Position numbers and translations under genes: made by a program
Shown: positions 48,007 through 58,652 of the stretch, one piece after another
Numbering within the stretch: the stretch's first letter is position 1
Layout: the number at the start of each line of letters is the position of its first letter
NCBI RefSeq assembly: GCF_000224145.3
Contig: NC_020174.2
Span: forward strand, 1,452,520 to 1,516,519
Source of the DNA: Ciona intestinalis
Taxonomy: Eukaryota; Chordata; Ascidiacea; Phlebobranchia; Cionidae
Direction: 5' to 3'
Length of the DNA: 64,000 nucleotides
The notes under the pieces: model-generated
Seen by the model: the letters and a program-made list of their open reading frames with translations, nothing else
Told to the model about the DNA's origin: nothing
The model's database searches: none

Positions 48007-48529
48007 TCGTGTCCAACCAGTGTGACTTTAAAAAGTAAAATTCCTTCTAGTTTCAAGAAAAATTGGAATCGAGTCTGGCGTTTTTGTTCACAATGAGAAA
48101 CATGGAAGCTTTCGCGTTGGCTATTTGTCATTGTGAAGCAACAGCGCCGATTCTATTGTCATAAAATAAAAAAATGGCAAAATTGGAATTTTCTTTTTCT
48201 GTTCCACCGAGTTGCTGTTTTGAAAGTTCATTTTGTTTTGCACAATCATTACCTTTGTTGTTGACGTTGATTTATGTTTTGCGTGAATATATTTGGGATA
48301 TTTATAGGAAGTGCAATTTAACAGTTCTATATTTTTCTAGATTTTTGTTTTTTTTTAGTAACCCACGTTTGATTTGGCGTACGCTTTTCTATTGTTCGTG
48401 TTCAATTGTTCTTATGATGCAAACATGCTCACTTGCACGTAACTATGGTGTGATTGTTGGAAAATAAGTCAAAGAAAGATATTTGATTATTAAGTCAGTC
48501 AGTAAAATGAATGGGACTTGATTTATCTT

Positions 48530-48740
48530 TCCGTGGCGGAGCAACGGCACTCGCCATAACACAGATGTTCTGTTTCACACACTTCGTGCAAGCGTAAGAG
48601 TTAGCATGTATGATATTTTGTAGGCAGGTATTCTTTTTTATAACATTATTTTAAATATGATAAACAGACAACCAAGAAGGGACCACTGGGTTGCCCAAGG
48701 ACTCGCACGCCTACAGTGGCGACAGCATCGATCCTCCAGC
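48530..48740 (-). mobile_element. Composite SINE, internally shortened
   Basis: Compared with the copy at 16122-16590 it retains the tail side (tgttctgtttcacacacttcgtgc on plus), part of the middle, and ccactgggttgcccaaggac. The tRNA-like head is not clear. Confidence 0.6.
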
Positions 48741-48939
48741 CTGCAAACTTTGGGCTAGAGCGACCACGCTTATTTTAGCGACCACGCTTATTCCAACTAA
48801 ATGTAAATATGTTTTTAACTGTAAGCGTGTTTTAACAACTGTTGTTTTGTCGCTATATCCTGTCTTTTCGTTTGAAATATTTCTAAATCTTCGCTACTGT
48901 AATCGAAGAGACAAATAAAAGTTAATATTATATTATTAG

Positions 48940-49065
48940 AGCAGCATTTCTTAAACTGACGTAAATTTACCCCTGGTGGTAAATTCATTGTATTTAAATG
49001 GTAAATGAGTTACCAATTAAAATCCACATCAGTTGACGGTACAGAAAATCGTGCCAAATGTAGTA
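48940..49065. mobile_element. Possible hAT-type nonautonomous element end
   Basis: gcagcatttcttaaactgac followed by taaatttacccctggtggtaa and later an inverted ggtaaatgagttacc resembles hAT termini (cagngtttctcaaactg type). Boundaries and target duplication are not established. Confidence 0.3.
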
Positions 49066-49394
49066 CTTTGCCAGGCATAAAACAACTCGTTGCAAAAAGC
49101 TCCCCACCTTACTTCTTGAACGTCGTAAGCTCCATGTTTTTGTTTGGCAACACTGTTTTGGAACACTGTGTTTTTTGACAGAATTCAGCTTGATTTAAAT
49201 GTTGCTTCTTGAATTTAAATGTTCATCATATGCCTTACAATTATCCGATGTAGTACAGATTAAAGACGCCTATTTAGGATGATATATTGTGTAGTATGTT
49301 AACTGAAGTGTTAATGTTTGCTCATTAACCTATTAAGTAATGTGCTGTACTTTTATTTTAGAACATTCTTGGCTACGTTCCTAAGTATAGCATC

Positions 49395-50792
49395 ATGTCT
49401 TTTCGTGGTAATTGTGTCATATGTACGGATTATTTTGATACTGAAAACGACATCAGTGTTACACCGTGTGGTCATCTATTTCATGCCTTGTGCTTGAACA
49501 CGTGGATTACTACCAGCACTGGTAAAAAATCCTGCCCACAATGCAGAACCCATATAACTATGAAGCAAATTATTGGGAAAATTTATCTGAATCAACCACA
49601 TGAAGAGCAAAATGAATTGGACCCTTATGTTTTAAAAAATAAGGTAGACGAACTAAACCTAAATTTGAAGAAAAAAGAAAAAGAGAAAACTGAATTCAAA
49701 GAGAATCTAACAGCCTTGGAAAATGTTAAAGACACCTTAAAGAAACAGATTAAAAAGTTAAAGCAGCAATTAACGGAAGAACGGAATAAACTGGATATTT
49801 TAAAGACTAGTATGAATGTGATGAAAACTGAGGTTTCTGACGCCAGGCTGTGTAAAGAGGAGACAAAAAAGCTACGACATCGTTTGCGAACTTTGGAAAA
49901 ACTCGAAGTTGTTTTGACGGGACAGCAGAGTGAGGTTGACAATATGATGGAACAGTATACAGGAGGTTCGCAGTCTGCTGGTACCAAACAACTTGCAACG
50001 TTTTGCATTGCAATGAAGCAAGAATATGAGCTGCTGAAGGAGTCTAAAAATAAAATGAGTTCAGACCTGATGAAACTCAGAAGAGATTTGCATCGGAAAG
50101 AAGAAATTTTGTTAAAAAAACATGATTTAGTTGAAGAACTTGAATCTGCAAACAGCAATTTAAGAAGTCATGAAGAGTCCTTGCTGCAAGAAAACAAAAG
50201 TTTAAAGCATAAAATAAAAGCATTACAGATGGCAATCTCATCTCCAAGTGATACAAGGGCATCAGCTGTATCTCGATTAATCGCGGAAAGTCCAGCCCCT
50301 GAGTTTCTTACTCCATTGCAAAACTCACGAACAGGAAATCGAGATTGGTCATCCGAGGAACCGATTTTGATGAAGAATCCAACACTCAGTTCATCGTTCC
50401 TTGAAGATGATGAGAAGTCGCCTAAAACGAGTCCTTTGAAGCGTAAAAACGAACTCCCAGAAGTTGACAGTCCTGCCACGAAAGCAAGGAAACTCCACTG
50501 TCTTGAATATGGCATTCCATATGTTAAGATCAAATCAACAGTTGGAACATTTGAAGAAAATCCACCAATTAGGGTTTTCTCCAATCGCTTTAAAAAGAAC
50601 GTAAACAAAAAACCTTCAATACCCCTGGAATACGAAACAAAGTATTTTAACAAAGTGAATCTGACTGGAACAAACAAGCCGTCTAGTTCAAAAATCTCAT
50701 TTTCAAGTACAAATAATTCAAATTTCAATAAATTTTCAGGAACTCAATCCAAATTAAACACAAAAAGATTTAATCGATTAAAAAGAGTTTAA
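49395..50792 (+). CDS. TRAIP: TRAF-interacting protein, RING E3 ubiquitin ligase
   Basis: A replisome-associated E3 ligase that, in vertebrates, ubiquitinates the CMG helicase in mitosis and at interstrand crosslinks. Single coding exon of 465 aa (human 469). The N-terminal RING-H2 has ligands C7, C10, C25, H27, H30, C33, C47 and C50 (CVICTDYF ... CGHLFHALC ... CPQC). A long coiled coil follows at about residues 75-285 with the family's LRHRLRTLEKLEVVL and QLATFCIAMKQEYELLKE. ESPAP at about residue 300 also matches the human protein. The C-terminal 170 residues are disordered and basic. The human protein ends in a PCNA-binding PIP box (QAKLDTFLWS); here TQSKLNTKRFNRLKRV keeps the Q-x-x-L start but lacks the aromatic pair. 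A UTR acceptor at about 49361 suggests a spliced or trans-spliced leader. AATAAA at 50946-50951. Confidence 0.95.
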   Translation: MSFRGNCVICTDYFDTENDISVTPCGHLFHALCLNTWITTSTGKKSCPQCRTHITMKQIIGKIYLNQPHEEQNELDPYVLKNKVDELNLNLKKKEKEKTEFKENLTALENVKDTLKKQIKKLKQQLTEERNKLDILKTSMNVMKTEVSDARLCKEETKKLRHRLRTLEKLEVVLTGQQSEVDNMMEQYTGGSQSAGTKQLATFCIAMKQEYELLKESKNKMSSDLMKLRRDLHRKEEILLKKHDLVEELESANSNLRSHEESLLQENKSLKHKIKALQMAISSPSDTRASAVSRLIAESPAPEFLTPLQNSRTGNRDWSSEEPILMKNPTLSSSFLEDDEKSPKTSPLKRKNELPEVDSPATKARKLHCLEYGIPYVKIKSTVGTFEENPPIRVFSNRFKKNVNKKPSIPLEYETKYFNKVNLTGTNKPSSSKISFSSTNNSNFNKFSGTQSKLNTKRFNRLKRV

Positions 50793-50945
50793 TGTTGAGA
50801 ATATTTATGTTTTTTTATAATGCTAGTTATTTGTACTTACGAATAATTGAATGTATGTCAAATGAACTTATCCACCAGTGGCCACTGAGTTTATTTATTT
50901 GTTGCGGCGTAAAATGTTTTTTGTTAAAATCCTACAAAAACAGTA

Positions 50946-50951
50946 AATAAA
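50946..50951 (+). terminator. Polyadenylation signal of TRAIP
   Basis: AATAAA within cagtaaataaactg, 154 bp after the stop codon. Confidence 0.5.
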
Positions 50952-51221
50952 CTGAGCGCCCAATGCCAGAAAAATTAAAGTGACTTTTGTTCAGTGGTTT
51001 TGTATCTTTAATGGTATAAAATTATCTTTTATTGTATTTTTATTGTTTGTGTAGTTTTTGTTTATAAACCAACACCCAACAACAATCTTTATCTGATTAT
51101 CATATATATATATATGTGTGTGATGCTGCATTCCGTCAATTTTGACCAAATTCCCATTGAATTGTCTTTTTATATTTTATAACAATAGGCATGATAGTTG
51201 ATAGAAAATAACTTTATCAAA

Positions 51222-54200
51222 ATGTCGTTGGAAATTGAATCTGCTGACGTTGTGCGTTTGATTGAACAATACTTGAAAGAGAGTAACTTGCACAGGACCT
51301 TAGCTATGTTGCAGGTAACATTAGCTACAGTGTTTCCAGCCAAATACTGTGCAGTGTTTCACAACTGTTTTTATAGGAAGAATCGACTATCTCATTGAAC
51401 ACAGTAGAAAGCATTGATGGTTTTGTGAATGATATTAATAATGGACACTGGGACACAGTACTGCAGGTACATACAGTGCTGATAGATGTTATTTTTTGTT
51501 TAGTTTCTTATACTAGATTTAGTGGTCAATCGAGTTGATCTGGCGCCTTGGACAGTAGTTTGGTGCTTCCATTGTACTAAAAGGATTCTGGGTACAGTGC
51601 TGAATACTAATAGGCGTATATGTCCTTGTGCAAGACACCTTGCCATAACGTAGTGGTCACTAACTGGTCTGTACCCTGATTCCTAAATATATGAGTAATG
51701 GACCTACTCTGGCCAAAATCTCATGAGATATGGCATGCCACATTGTAGGATCTCACCCAAGTATAATAGAATGGTATTTGATCAAGTTTTTTGTTCCAGG
51801 CGATACAATCCCTGAAACTCCCCGACAAAACACTGGTGGATTTATACGAACAAATTGTTCTTGAGTTGATTGAACTTCGCGAGCTTGGTGCAGCACGTTC
51901 GTTGCTTCGACAAACTGACCCAATGATGGCGCTAAAGCACGCACAAGCGGACCGGTACCTTCACCTTGAGAACTTACTCGCTCGCTCATATTTTGATCCA
52001 CGAGAAGCTTACCCGGATGGTTCAACCAAGGAAAAAAGAAGGGCAGCCATCGCTTATTCTCTTGCTAAAGAAGTAAGTTTCTTGTCCCTTAGTATCATTA
52101 TATATTCGCCGGAAATCATTAGTCTCTTTTTCAAACCGAAACTCAAGTACACAACACTATTCATTGGACTTGATTTTTGTTTATTACTTTATAATGCAAT
52201 ACTTTGTTTTATTATATTGCGAATATTGCATATTGTTTAACACCCATAAAAGCAAATATTAATAGTACAGTTGCACTTTAATTATTTATAGAAATTCATC
52301 AAAAATCAATTTAAAACCCAAATCATTAACATCTTGTATAATATTCCCGGTTCTCATTGCACCCAGGTCAGTGTAGTTCCCCCGTCGCGCCTCATGGCTT
52401 TGCTCGGCCAAGCATTGAAGTGGCAGCAACATCAAGGGCTTCTCCCACCCGGCTCCACCATCGATTTGTTCCGAGGAAAAGCATCGACCGTCCTCGAGGA
52501 GGAAGATGAGAGGTTTCCTACACAGATCAGCAAAACGATCAAGTTTGGACAAAAATCCCATGTTGAATGTGCGAGGTTCTCACCTGATGGACAATACTTG
52601 GTCACTGGAAGGTAAACATTGTAATGATCACCCATTCATCATTTTCTCAATTATCTTAACATTAAACCGCTAGCTGTGATCATTTTACTTTACTCAAGAG
52701 TCAAGTCTAACGCATAGACTAGAGAATCAATTCTTATTCATTATTTAGGTAAATAGGTAAAATCGTTATCTCAAATATTTTATTCTTAACATTAACCTAC
52801 AAGTTGTGAGAGGGAAATATGTTATTTAATAATATTTATCAGTATGTTACACATGTGTGCTACTTATTAACAGCAAAACAGCATTTGTTTTGTTAAAACA
52901 GCACCTTGTTTTGTTGTAACTGACATTATTATTACCCTTCACTCCAATCTGTGGCCTTGCGGTCACATGCTCATACCAACCATAACTATACAACCTGCAT
53001 TGTTTGAAATATTTAAATTCATCCCTTCTGGTTTTGTTATATTCAGTGTGGACGGTTTCATTGAAGTTTGGAATTTTGCGACTGGAAAAATTCGTAAAGA
53101 TCTTCAGTTTCAAGCTCAGGATCGCTTCATGATGATGGAGGAAGCCGTGTTGTGCCTTGCATTCAGTAGAGATAGTGAGATGCTGGCAAGTGGTGATCAG
53201 GAGGGAAAGATAAAGGTATGGAGGTTCTAATTTTAATGTGACAATTGTAATATTATAATAAAAGCATAGGCATCACGTTTTGGGTGTCTGGGGTGTGTCA
53301 TTCCAACTTTAGAGCAAAAGTGACATTGTTTTAACACCCCAGTTTTAAACTACAAAGAAATTTTACCCTGCTATTAGAATTAGATGATCATAGAAAACAA
53401 TAGATTGTTCGTTTATTATGAGTGTACCTGTATTTTTACACTGATGCCCCTGATTTTGTTATTAATGTAACACCTATGATGACTACAGGAATCCTTGTGG
53501 TAAATTTGTAGTAAGAGTTATGTTTAAGTTAAAAGCACTTTAAATAATTACAACACCCACGTATCCAGGTCTGGAAAATGAGCACAGGTCAGTGCTTGAG
53601 GAGATTTGAAAGAGCTCACACCAAAGGTGTTACCAGTGTATCTTTCTCTAAAGATGGAAGTCAGGTAACTATGCCATGGAATTATTTGTTTTAAACCTTA
53701 AGTCATATTTTTCTACATTGTTTTGACTGTAAAATAAGAAAATGTATTACTACAGCTTGGACATCAAAGTAGTTTAGTTCTATTAAACTGCTATTAATTC
53801 TGTCTGCTAAATTCTTACATTATATATATAAAACTGGCAGGAGGTTACTAGTTGCCAGCTTTGAAATTCTGTCTCTAAATTTGTTCTATGTGCAAAAACC
53901 TGAATAACAGTTTTTTTTGTTTCAATTAAAACACACAGGTCCTCAGTGCTTCATTTGACCAAACTATTAAAGTTCACGGATTAAAATCTGGCAAGACATT
54001 GAAAGAAATGCGTGGCCATTCATCATTTGTTAATGAAGCTGTGTTTATGTTAGATGGGCATCATGTAATAAGTGCTTCATCTGATGGCAATGTTAAGGTA
54101 AAGATTAAATATATAAACATTATGTTCTATGTTTACTATTCTTATGAAAATGTTTTTCAAACAATATGTGACACAAAATGTGATCAAACTTTTCTTAATT

Positions 54201-55402
54201 TTAATGGTTTGCTTAATTTACTTTATGGTAAAGAATTTAGTCTTAATTTTTAAAGTCGTTATGGGTTAATCACTGTAATTTTATATTGTTGAAAAGTTGC
54301 ATTACAAAATGTAAAATATTTTACCTTAATATTTATTTATATATATATAATTTATTTTTAGAAAACAAATTATTAATTTTGTTTTATAAACCTGTCTCTA
54401 TATTATATATCTTGTTGTGAACACCCTTTTTCTACCCAGATATGGAATGTTAAAAGCACAGAATGCACCAACACATTCAAATCTCTTGGTGCTGGACAAC
54501 AAGATGTTACCGTTAACAGCGTTCATTTATTGCCAAAGAATCAAGAACATTTTGTTGTTTGTAATCGATCAAGTACCGTGTCTATTATGAATATGCAGGT
54601 TTGTGGCTACACTGTGTGTATATCATGCTTCTGTACAGTTATGAGTTACGATATGTGTATCTTCTTACTTACCAAACACACATAGTGTATTACATGCATG
54701 ATACTCATACTCTCTATGCTCACTGTCAAGTTACAACATAGGTGTCAACTGTCTTCTCGTACACCACACACACATGATGTATTTATGCACCTCATGATCA
54801 CTGTTAAGTTATAACATGGGTTCATTCTCATACACCAGACTTACACTGTTTTTTTTTTTTACTTTTAACCACTTCATGCTTACTGTTTAGTTTTAAATTA
54901 AGCATCAATCTACATTCAGGGTCAAACAGTCCGTTCGTTTAGCTCTGGTAAGCGTGAGGGTGGTGACTTTGTGTGTGCAACAGTTTCACCACGTGGAGAG
55001 TGGATTTATTGTGTTGGAGAAGATAAGGTAATGAAATATTTGGTTATTATTTGTGTGTGTTAAGCCTGTGTATTATGCCCTGAGCCATACTGGTAAAAAA
55101 AGTGACTTCCACACACAAGTGCTTATAGTTATTAAAGCTATTACTAAGTTTTATGTAAGCAGACATTTAGTATTAAACTGGTTATTTTAGGTTAAAAGTT
55201 ATAAATCTGCCAGTTACTGTTATGTACGGTTTCAATGTATTTTAATACACAGGTGCTTTACTGCTTCTCTGCCACAAGTGGCAAGTTAGAACGTACACTT
55301 ACAGTCCATGAAAAAGATGTAATAGGAATATCCCATCATCCACATACAAACTTGATTGCTACCTATTCAGAAGATGGCTTACTTCGATTGTGGAAGCCGT
55401 AG
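51222..55402 (+). CDS. SMU1: WD40 splicing factor SMU1
   Basis: A spliceosomal B-complex protein that works with RED/IK in pre-mRNA splicing in the nucleus. Exons: 51222-51314, 51377-51466, 51800-52072, 52367-52611, 53047-53215, 53569-53664, 53939-54097, 54440-54598, 54920-55027, 55253-55402. They give 513 aa, identical in length to human. The LisH/CTLH N-half shows [34 protein letters not shown] and [18 protein letters not shown]. Seven WD40 repeats follow: [107 protein letters not shown]. The start at 51222 matches the family; an in-frame ATG at 51198 would add eight unconserved residues. Intron 8 holds a repeat array. AATAAA at 55563-55568. Confidence 0.97.
51538..51700 (+). mobile_element. 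Decayed SINE fragment in SMU1 intron 2
   Basis: ggcgccttggacagtagtttgg, tatatgtccttgtgcaagac and gtagtggtcactaactgg follow the order of the composite SINE, but with many changes. Confidence 0.45.
54655..54890 (-). repeat. ~70 bp intronic repeat family, SMU1 intron 8
   Basis: The plus strand reads tatgctcactgtcaagttac and acctcatgatcactgttaag, the reverse of the unit seen in PFK and importin introns. About three units, antisense to SMU1. Confidence 0.7.
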
Positions 55403-55562
55403 AATAAAAATAGAGCGGGATTTGAAATTAATTAGAATGCTGTATGTGGCGATTGTGTGTCATAATGCTTGTCAATCATACTTCAACAAGTGACGCGTTT
55501 CATTATGATGTTATAATGCATTTCGATATGAAAACCGCACGCCAACTGATTTTAGAATTTTT

Positions 55563-55568
55563 AATAAA
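55563..55568 (+). terminator. Polyadenylation signal of SMU1
   Basis: AATAAA 161 bp after the SMU1 stop and only 106 bp before the next start codon. Confidence 0.55.
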
Positions 55569-55673
55569 ATATTATCACATGGGCATTGGGGAGGAATTAA
55601 TGCTAGGATAATATTTCTATTGCCAATTGGCGGGGATGCCCCCTGCGTATAATTTCAGATTTTAATAAATATA

Positions 55674-56601
55674 ATGGAAGCAAGAAGAGACGAAAATGAT
55701 TCCGATGCAAGGTAACATTGACGTTTTTCGTATTATTTATTCTACTTAAATGAGGTACTACAACGTAGCATGCTATTGCATCTAAAATTTATGCCAGAGT
55801 TAGCCCATTACCATAAACTACAGGCTAGAGAACTATGGTGGTACTGTATGAACCTTGATAACTCAAGAGATATTAAATGTCGTATTATTTCTGCTGTGAT
55901 AAACTTTCCAAAGTTTCTCCTTTAACTACAGAAGTTTTTTCTAAACTCACGCATTTTGCAGATATCGCGCACGCTATAAATTGCTGAGGAAAACCGCGAA
56001 ACAATTGGTTTATGAAAACGCTGCTATGTGCAATGAAATCAATAGGTTAGAGGAAAGAACTGTATCTGCAAAAGTGCAAAGAAAGTAAGGGCTTAAACCG
56101 TTTTTTTATCTTGTTAGTATGATTAACAAATTATATGTAAATCACCTTTAAAAGTGTTGTACACACATTGTTATGCTTATTTATACGCTATTACACGAAT
56201 ATATGTTACAAAATTAATGTAACTTTAAAGCGAAAAAAATTGCTCATTTTATTATATTTTTTCAGGTTTTTATTGAAAAAATTGTTTCAATTAGAAAAAC
56301 CGGAGCAGAGAGGAAATGGAGAAAAGAATCAGAGAAGAACAAACTTGGTGCAGGGATTGTCTAATTGTGAGTTGTGTATGTAAGGTTGCATGTAGTATAC
56401 GGTCTATTCAAAGCTGACAAAGAGCTTATAGTTAGTTAGGTGCACGGGATTAAATACAGATTAATTGGATAAACCTGTTTAAAAACTACTTTAGTTGTTT
56501 CTAATAACTGTTCTATGGGTTTGCATAGTGTAAGACAGAGTTTGCAGCTAACCTAACCAGACATGACTGCAATGTCATCTTATGTAGATAGTTACCTTTG
56601 A
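55674..56601 (+). CDS. Short TBRG1-like coiled-coil protein
   Basis: Exons 55674-55711, 55962-56084, 56266-56366, and a proposed last exon 56561-56601 (acceptor aaccag, stop TGA overlapping AATAAA at 56601); 100 aa. If the last donor (aatt|gtgagt) is not used, reading through gives 92 aa with a stop at 56381. The core RYRARYKLLRKTAKQLVYEN, AAMCNEINRLEERT and FLLKKLFQLEK matches the N-terminal module of human TBRG1 (YRLKYLRLRKAAKATVFENA, ICDEIARLEEK, YLLKKLLQLQ). It is weakly similar to INO80E. TBRG1's FYRN/FYRC domains are absent, and an opposite-strand gene begins at 56835, so there is no room for them. The start lies 271 bp after the SMU1 stop, with a tttcag acceptor 15 bp before the ATG. 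This arrangement fits an ascidian operon with spliced-leader trans-splicing. Confidence 0.65.
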
Positions 56602-56834
56602 ATAAATTAAAAAAAACAAGACATGTAAAAATGTTAACTCAATAACACAATAAAGTTATGTGATGAGTCATAAAATTCCAGGTATAAAATATCAATACAA
56701 GTTCATAAAAACACACACGTTCCGCAGCAAAAACAAGTTCCATACAAAATGAACCAACCACAGCAAAGACAGAGAATGATGAAAATAAAATTGACAATGC
56801 AAGCCAAGTTTTACAAGTGACATGACACATCCTG

Positions 56835-58278
56835 CTATAGCTGCCATTGCTTATATATCCAAAGCATAAAATCAAAAGGGAATTTTAAGCTGTGAACCTC
56901 AGAACCAGCTTCATACTCTGATATAGTTTCTTTATAAATTCTAAGATCGGATTTGAATATATATTTCCCGGCCCTTAAATCTTCTTGTGTGGTAGATAGA
57001 GCAGAAGATATTGAAAGTTGTGAGTTGGCACTAGCTAATGTATTTTCATTGGGTTTGTTGTCATGAGACGCGAGTGGACAAGATCCATGTAAAGAAGAAA
57101 AATCTTGGAAAAGATCTGGAGAGAGTTGATATTGCTTCAAAGTTGTTACATTTGTGGCTGAATCTTCTGTTTCAGTTGAATTATTGCTGGAACTTGTTGA
57201 AACTTCATGTCGGTTCTTCATGAAATGACGACTAAGTCGCGAGATTAGTTCTGTTTGTTTTTTTCTGATTTTTGATACTGGATCTGTTGATAAAGTTTCA
57301 GAAATAAAGGAGAATGTTATGAATTATGATTATTTGCAGAAAATGTTTTTACATACAGGGGGTATTGAAACAATTTGAAAGTTAAGACACAGAATTCTGT
57401 TGCATCCTTGTTTATAACAAATTAAATTAACACAGAGTAGAAAATTCCAGGTTTGGCATGTGCACTTATTTATAACTGAAATTTTAAAATCACCTGTTTG
57501 ACATACATTTGGGCTTCTCAAGGCTTACGATTGCTTCTCCCATCACTTCTTGGTCATATTCTTCCTCCATAGTGGAGGAAAAGTATCCTGCGAGAGCAAG
57601 ATCATGAACGTCATCTTCCTGATGATCCTCACTGATCTTGTGCAAAGTTTGTCCAAGTTTTGTTGCCATAGCAACCACATCTTCTTCATCAAACTTCAAC
57701 AAAATCCTCTCAAATATTTCCTCACTGGATGGAAGAGCTCCCCTGTTTCCTTCATTACCATTTTCTTCTGGGATCGTCTCCGATGATGCAAGAGACTCTT
57801 CTTCATCCATTGAAGCATCTTGACTCGTTACTGGTTCCTTATATTCTTCTAAAAAAATACCAATAAAAATAGAAGTCCATTTACCTTTAAATGTGATAAA
57901 ATAGACATGTGCGTCTGTAATTATATTTTATTATTAAATTACACATGGTGACATGTGTAGAAAATAATGTTGGTGTTATTAAAAAAAATTAAAGTGCATA
58001 TTGACATATATTAAATACCAATATTATTATTATAATTCTTCTATATACAATTATTTAGTTATTATTACAGAAAATATTCATTATTCACAATCATTTTGAA
58101 TAAAATACTCGTAATTACCAAGTTGTTCAAGATTTTCGTCCCCCAAATATTTTTCGTAAGATTTGAAGAGTAGAGCCCCGTTCGGTAAGTTTAACCAATC
58201 ATCCTTTGTTAAGTGAAAGTCTCCAAATTCAACTGGAGTTTCACTTGAAACAGACTGGTCTGGCGAGTCAAGAATCAT
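56835..58278 (-). CDS. Unrecognised acidic protein (316 aa)
   Basis: I do not recognise it. Exons in transcript order: 58278-58119, 57848-57507, 57283-56835; phases 1 and 1. The second junction works only with the donor aaat|gtatgt at 57507; the nearby acag|gtgatt donor breaks the frame. The product begins MILDSPDQSVSSETPVEFGD and has LTKDDWLNLPNGALLFKSYE near residue 30. A strongly acidic middle follows (MDEEESLASS, EEIFERILLKFDEEDVVAMA, HQEDDVHDLALAGYF). Then comes a basic patch (KIRKKQTELISRLSRHFMKN), a Ser/Asn/Thr-rich stretch and a C-terminus FPFDFMLWIYKQWQL. No signal peptide or membrane span. It is divergent from SLX9 (374 bp between starts) and convergent with the TBRG1-like gene. Confidence 0.7.
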
Positions 58279-58652
58279 ATTTCATACATACAAGTACTAC
58301 GTACACCGCTTTCACTATCTTTACTACATTGTTATCAAATTTATCAACAAACTAATGTGGCGCAAACGTAATAGAAATCAAATATTGGTAAATTTATTCA
58401 CATCCTCCTTTTATATCACTCGTTTGAACAAAGAAAAAACTTTAAAACCTAAATTAACCTTTCTACATTATTAGTTTTCCCGTTAACCGCCCTGTTGGTA
58501 AAAATTACTATAAACAAACATCTATACAAATGCCATATAAGGGGATTTTTTAAACGAATATTCCCATGTGTGACGTATGTCATGTGTTAAATGTTCAGAC
58601 TCCTCGCACTATTTAAAACAGGAACCTCCTTTTGGAAACACATTCAATAACA
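58279..58652. promoter_or_regulatory. Bidirectional promoter region
   Basis: 374 bp separate two divergent start codons (58278 on minus, 58653 on plus), so both promoters must lie here or overlap the genes. No clear TATA box in either direction. tgtgacgtatgtcat near 58570 is a CRE-like half site. Confidence 0.55.

Larger units (their letters stand above)
48007..49394. other. Intergenic region between the IER-like gene and TRAIP
   Basis: It contains the AATAAA of the IER-like gene (48165-48170), a truncated SINE and a worn DNA-transposon-like fragment. An open frame at 48174-48467 begins directly after that signal and is T-rich with no family match. A possible 5' UTR acceptor of TRAIP (ttttattttag) ends near 49361. 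Confidence 0.5.

Noticed and set aside
48174-48467. 97-aa open frame after the IER-like gene
   Set aside because: It begins just behind the polyadenylation signal and is T-rich with an apparent hydrophobic bias only; most likely 3' flank.
51198-51221. Upstream in-frame ATG of SMU1
   Set aside because: It adds eight unconserved residues; the downstream start gives exactly the family's 513 aa and MSLEIES start.
57490-57506. Alternative donor acag|gtgatt for exon 2 of the same gene
   Set aside because: It would join exon 3 in a frame with an early stop; the gtatgt donor at 57507 keeps the frame open.
58081-58118. Read-through end (GNYEYFIQNDCE) of the first exon of the unrecognised minus-strand gene
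   Set aside because: A good donor (cttg|gtaatt) and an in-phase downstream exon explain the structure better; the stop is intronic.
58632-58652. Upstream in-frame ATG of SLX9
   Set aside because: The family starts MGKVR, which corresponds to 58653.
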